DNA of 64,000 nt from Chrysoporthe austroafricana (taxonomy: Eukaryota > Ascomycota > Sordariomycetes > Diaporthales > Cryphonectriaceae): positions 5,518,001 through 5,582,000 of the forward strand of contig JYIP02000001.1 in NCBI GenBank assembly GCA_001051155.2, written 5' to 3'. The notes below the pieces were generated by a model. The model made no database searches. It worked only from the letters and a program-made list of their open reading frames with translations, and was not told the origin of the DNA. This document shows, in pieces, positions 60,631-64,000 of the stretch; positions within the stretch are counted from its first letter, which is position 1; the number at the start of each line of letters is the position of its first letter. Both the position numbers and the translations under genes were made by a program.

Positions 60631-61450
60631 CCAATTATAGCATACTTAAGGAAATTATTTCTAATAGAAACAGAAAGTTTATATTAAATTTCTGGACTTT
60701 ACTTATAAAACTATTCGGAATATAGCAAAAGATATTTATAGCATTTTACTTATAAATAAATAGATAAACGGAATAAACGAATTAGATTATCAAATAATAC
60801 TTATAATATTACGTAAATTATAAATAAAATAACTAGGTTAATCTGCTATTATTAGCATAATTCGTATATAATAGTACAGATATAAGTATAATAAAAAAAT
60901 TACCGTTTTATGCGCTTTACGATTATAACCCGATAGCTTATTACGACAAATTACTAGGAATAAATGCAAAAATAGCAGAAAAACGAATCCGGAAAATTAA
61001 GAAAATCCAAAAAGAATTTCAAGAAGAATTGAAATTTATACAAGAAAGAATAATAAGATATACCAATTCCAAAAGAATTAAGGGATTAATCTTATAGAAA
61101 AAGAATAAAATCTATTTTATTCGATAAAAAGAATATATCAAAATAATAAAACCCTTTCATTTACTAAACTATAAAAAGCTTAGCTTATTCAGGATTTTAA
61201 GGAAAATCTTAAATATTAATTTCAAACTTGCATTACCTTATAGAATAAGAATTTACCCAATATTTTATATCTCGCTTCTCGAACTAGTATTCAAAGCAAT
61301 TAAAATAGACAAATTAATATAAATCGAAACTTATAAACCGGAATACGAAATCGAACAAATCTTCAAATATCGAAACCTAACCAAATATAGAGAATATCTA
61401 ATCAAATAAAAAAGATATTATTCGAATAAAAATAGCTAAAAACCAGTCAG
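60631..61450 (+). pseudogene. pol: B0 integrase end and chromodomain
   Basis: Aligns with B1 58560-59430: KEIISNRNRKF (core Asp to Asn) near 60640, the lost glutamate block near 60770, the GPY-like region near 61160-61260, and the chromodomain start EYEIEQIFKYR near 61340, then the core near 61390. Stops are frequent. Confidence 0.75.
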
Positions 61451-61573
61451 CAATCTAAATAACGTACAATAAGCATTTAAAGAATACTAGAAAAAGCAAT
61501 TAACTAGCTAACCAGAAAAATAATTAGAAAAACCTAATACAATCTCGTATTTCACAATTAAATTAATAACTGA

Positions 61574-62027
61574 CTAGTTAATATCAGAACTAAACTGCTG
61601 TAAAGCAATATCCAGATCAAAACTCTTAAGAAAAGGACTTTTAAAGACTAAAACTTCCAAAATGCGATATTCGGCCTCGGCCTTACGACATTCCTCTTCC
61701 GCCTTTTCCGCTTCTAACCTTTCCAATTCCTCGATATTATCTATCCCTCGACAAACAGCCCGCATTATTTTATTATACTACTTGCGTTTCAATTTCCGCT
61801 AACGGAAAATGCACATTCAATACTGCCGCCTCCTCTTTTATAGCCTCAAGCTCGGCTTCGAACCGCCAATACTTAACTGTAATACGATCCAATTAAGCAA
61901 AAGAAAGACTCCGAATATTACAATTCGCAAAACCCAAACGAATACAGGATAAGTAACGGGAAAATTTGGAATCCAATAAACAATACTCTTTTTCCAACTT
62001 ATAAAACTCGCAATAAGAATAAGGCAT
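61574..62027 (-). pseudogene. Antisense Zn2Cys6-like coiled-coil ORF of B0
   Basis: Starts at ATG 62027 on the minus strand. The first 36 residues carry Cys/Tyr spaced C-x2-C-x6-C-x8-C-x2-C-x7-C (Cys 6, 16, 28 and 36 kept; 9 and 25 now Tyr). A predicted helix follows (WRFEAELEAIKEEAAVL), then a one-base frameshift, then the open piece 61765-61574 with ELERLEAEKAEEE, nearly identical to B2. A shared tail read GFSN-YFSG lies beyond 61574. The high identity of the acidic coil between the otherwise diverged B0 and B2 suggests past protein-level constraint. Confidence 0.7.
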
Positions 62028-62187
62028 AAATATAATAGACCCGGATAATATTATAGTACGAAAAAGAAAAATTTTCTATTTAGTTTTAAAAGATTTTGAT
62101 ACCCGAAAACTAATAACCTTATTGGATATCCTGATTAGGAAATTGCGATAAGCAAGGAATAGAATTAAAAAGACTTATGAAAGATAA

Positions 62188-62586
62188 TATTATAACCTAG
62201 CAAAAGGACTAGGGTATGCAATACGAAAAGAAAATTTGGTTAGATACCTTGCCAATAATTTCATTCTAGAAAACCTTATAACCGTTTACGTAATTAGGGG
62301 TTAGGGTTAGTCTAAATCGATAAGATCGATATCGATCCAGAAATGAAAAACTGGATATATAAGGATAGGATATTAACCAGATAAATTGCCATAGCTTTTC
62401 AGTCGTAAATCTAAGTATTACTTAAACCCTATAATACTTTCAAGTAATAGCCTCCTAGGCTTATGAACTTTGCGATTATTTTGTTAAACGTATTTCGGTA
62501 TTCAAGGCTATATTTAGTACCGCTCTTATTAGCATAAACCCTTTAATTCTACAGTTTATTTTAGGATTACTGTAGCGTTCATAATA
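62188..62586 (+). repeat. B0 3' LTR
   Basis: 399 bp from TATTATAACC to GTTCATAATA (RIP forms of TGTTATAACC and TTCATAACA). Same subfamily as the solo LTR 50103-50538. It contains TTAGGGGTTAGGGTTAG at 62295-62311, then an ATCGAT-rich palindromic stretch and a TATATAAGG box near 62356. GTAAT (62587-62591) follows as the presumed duplication. Confidence 0.85.
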
Positions 62587-63655
62587 GTAATCTTTATTTT
62601 CATTAGCTTATTTCTGAAAAGTAGCATTAAAATCGTAATCTATATTATCTTTTGTAAAGACGATTTTAATAGCTTTGAAGTCGTATTCGAAACGGAAGAT
62701 TTGGTTTATAATAAAATACAAGCCCGATTGGTTAGACAAAACGGTAAAATCAAAATTGTAGAACCAAATAACGAATTCGTATATATATTCTCTTATAGTA
62801 AAAAAGAAGAAGTATTAAATACGATTATCGTAAATTCTGATAATACCGAATTTGATATTATTATAAATAGCAAAACTATTAGTAATATAAGGATAATTAA
62901 TACCGAAATTGCTTTTCTAAGTAAAATTATAGCGTATATATTCTTTGGAAATATAGAAAGCTAGTATACGGTAATATATTGCAATTTCGGCTTTAATAGC
63001 TTTGGATTTAGAATTATATTTAATAGATAAAGCAGGGGCAGCGCGAAACGTAATTCGTAAGAGCAAAATGCTATTAATATTAGCTCAAAAAGCTTTGCTT
63101 AATATAGCTAATAGATTAGCTATATTCGGTAAATCGTTTTCGGTTGAGTTAATAATATCGTTTATAATTCGATAATACTTAGCTGGCATTATAAAGTTTC
63201 GTTTTATTATAGCAAATAAGCTTAGATTAGCGACTAGTATAATGGGTTCAAAAGCTTTAAGCTTAGCTAAGACTAGCTTGATATTCTTAGCTATTTTTTT
63301 CTAAGCAGCAAAGGCTATATTACGATTATATTCGTAAATTATAATAATTTTAGCTATATTAATTGCGTAATGCATAGCATTTATTTCTTTTTTAATAAAG
63401 TTGCTATAATTATTTAATATCGTTTATTTAGCCTTATTTTTAATATAATAGCTACGCTTATTTTATAAGCAATTATTTCTCGATATTATAATAGGAAATA
63501 GAATGCGACAAGCTATTAATGAAATATATAGAGCAAGGATAAAATTACGAATAGTAAGTAAATTCGAAATGAATTCAAGCAATGCTCCTTTAATAGAATT
63601 ATTTATTAATCCGTTATCTATATTCTTGCTCGTAATAGCATTCGCGCTAAGGCTA
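62587..63655 (-). pseudogene. Reverse fragment of family A ORF3 (E-)
   Basis: Aligns in reverse with A3 22762-23823, so it is an internal piece of ORF3 without LTR or pol. B0 is integrated at its left edge. Sense pieces are visible on the minus strand at 63463-63650. The plus-strand open stretch 62701-62964 is antisense to ORF3. Homology stops near 63655, where orientation flips. Confidence 0.72.
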
Positions 63656-64000
63656 TTAAGATCGTTTTCAAGAAAGACAATATAAATTACGATTTTAATA
63701 TTACTTTTCCGAAATGAGTTAACGAAAATAAAGATTACTTTAATGCTGCCTAGTTTATCCAATACTAAAATCGCATTATAAGCCTTAAATCCTATATTTA
63801 AATTCATAAATTAATTAAAACTTTGCAGCTTAATATTTATAATTATACCGATTTTTGCAATTATATCGGAAAAGCAGAATTATTTGCTATATTCTTCTAT
63901 AATTTATAAAATTTTAAAATTATTATTAAAGTCCGGAAAATTATTCCTAATTAATAAATATATTTATTATTTATCGATATAATTTTAATAATAATATATA
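63652..64000 (+). pseudogene. Forward fragment of family A ORF3 end and 3' noncoding region (E+)
   Basis: Aligns in forward orientation with A3 from about 23731 to 24090: the last 100 codons of ORF3, its end codons near 63953, and the start of the 3' noncoding region. It continues out of the window. Together with E- it forms an inverted arrangement. Confidence 0.7.

Larger units (their letters stand above)
60626..62586 (+). mobile_element. Family B element B0, 3' part
   Basis: Continuation of the interrupted, 5'-truncated B0: integrase end, chromodomain, antisense ORF and 3' LTR. It is flanked on the right by GTAAT and by reverse family A ORF3, its integration target. Confidence 0.85.

Noticed and set aside
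1..64000. Mitochondrial or bacterial AT-rich DNA
   Set aside because: Nested LTR retrotransposons with target duplications, chromodomains and RIP are nuclear ascomycete features; no mitochondrial genes or tRNAs are seen.

Overview
This window is an AT-rich, transposon-filled block from a filamentous ascomycete (Pezizomycotina-type) nuclear genome. Three things support that: LTR retrotransposons of Ty3/Gypsy type with C-terminal chromodomains, a strong repeat-induced point mutation (RIP) signature (CpA/TpG almost absent and TpA in excess while CpG survives, with Gln/Trp codons turned into stops), and no intact host gene. I cannot name the species. I see no tRNA, rRNA, CRISPR array or expressed-looking host gene.

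Two Gypsy families account for almost everything. Family A is about 10.6 kb with 207-bp LTRs that begin TGATAG and end CTATCA, 5-bp target duplications, a palindrome-rich leader repeat, gag, protease, RT-RNase H, integrase, a chromodomain and a large extra sense-strand ORF (ORF3, about 611 codons) before the 3' LTR. Family B is about 7.3 kb with 399-460 bp LTRs that begin TGTTATRAAC, a gag with a CCHC knuckle, a complete pol with chromodomain, and an antisense ORF coding for a Zn2Cys6-like cluster plus coiled coil between pol and the 3' LTR.

Positions 1-41606 are a four-level nest of family A copies: A0 (+, outermost, 5' end left of the window) contains A1 (-), which contains A2 (+, 8788-30080, TSD ataat), which contains A3 (+, 14272-24897, TSD acgga). 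A0 also carries a 607-bp GC-rich, RIP-free insertion with one unresolved base inside its ORF3. Positions 41607-42070 hold a fragment of an unrecognised minus-strand protein gene trapped between two LTRs.

Positions 42071-64000 are a second, rearranged cluster: a reverse 5'-truncated B copy (B2, 42071-46968); a heavily mutated family A body without LTRs (D, 46969-52632) carrying a solo B-type LTR (50103-50538, TSD gctaa); a 5'-truncated B copy (B0) joined to D inside the RNase H domain; the full-length, least mutated B1 (53303-60625) nested in B0's integrase; and two oppositely oriented pieces of family A ORF3 (62587-64000). None of these elements has an intact coding capacity now. RIP intensity falls from outer to inner elements, so the nest reads as a time series. 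The chromodomains offer a plausible reason why each family keeps landing in itself.
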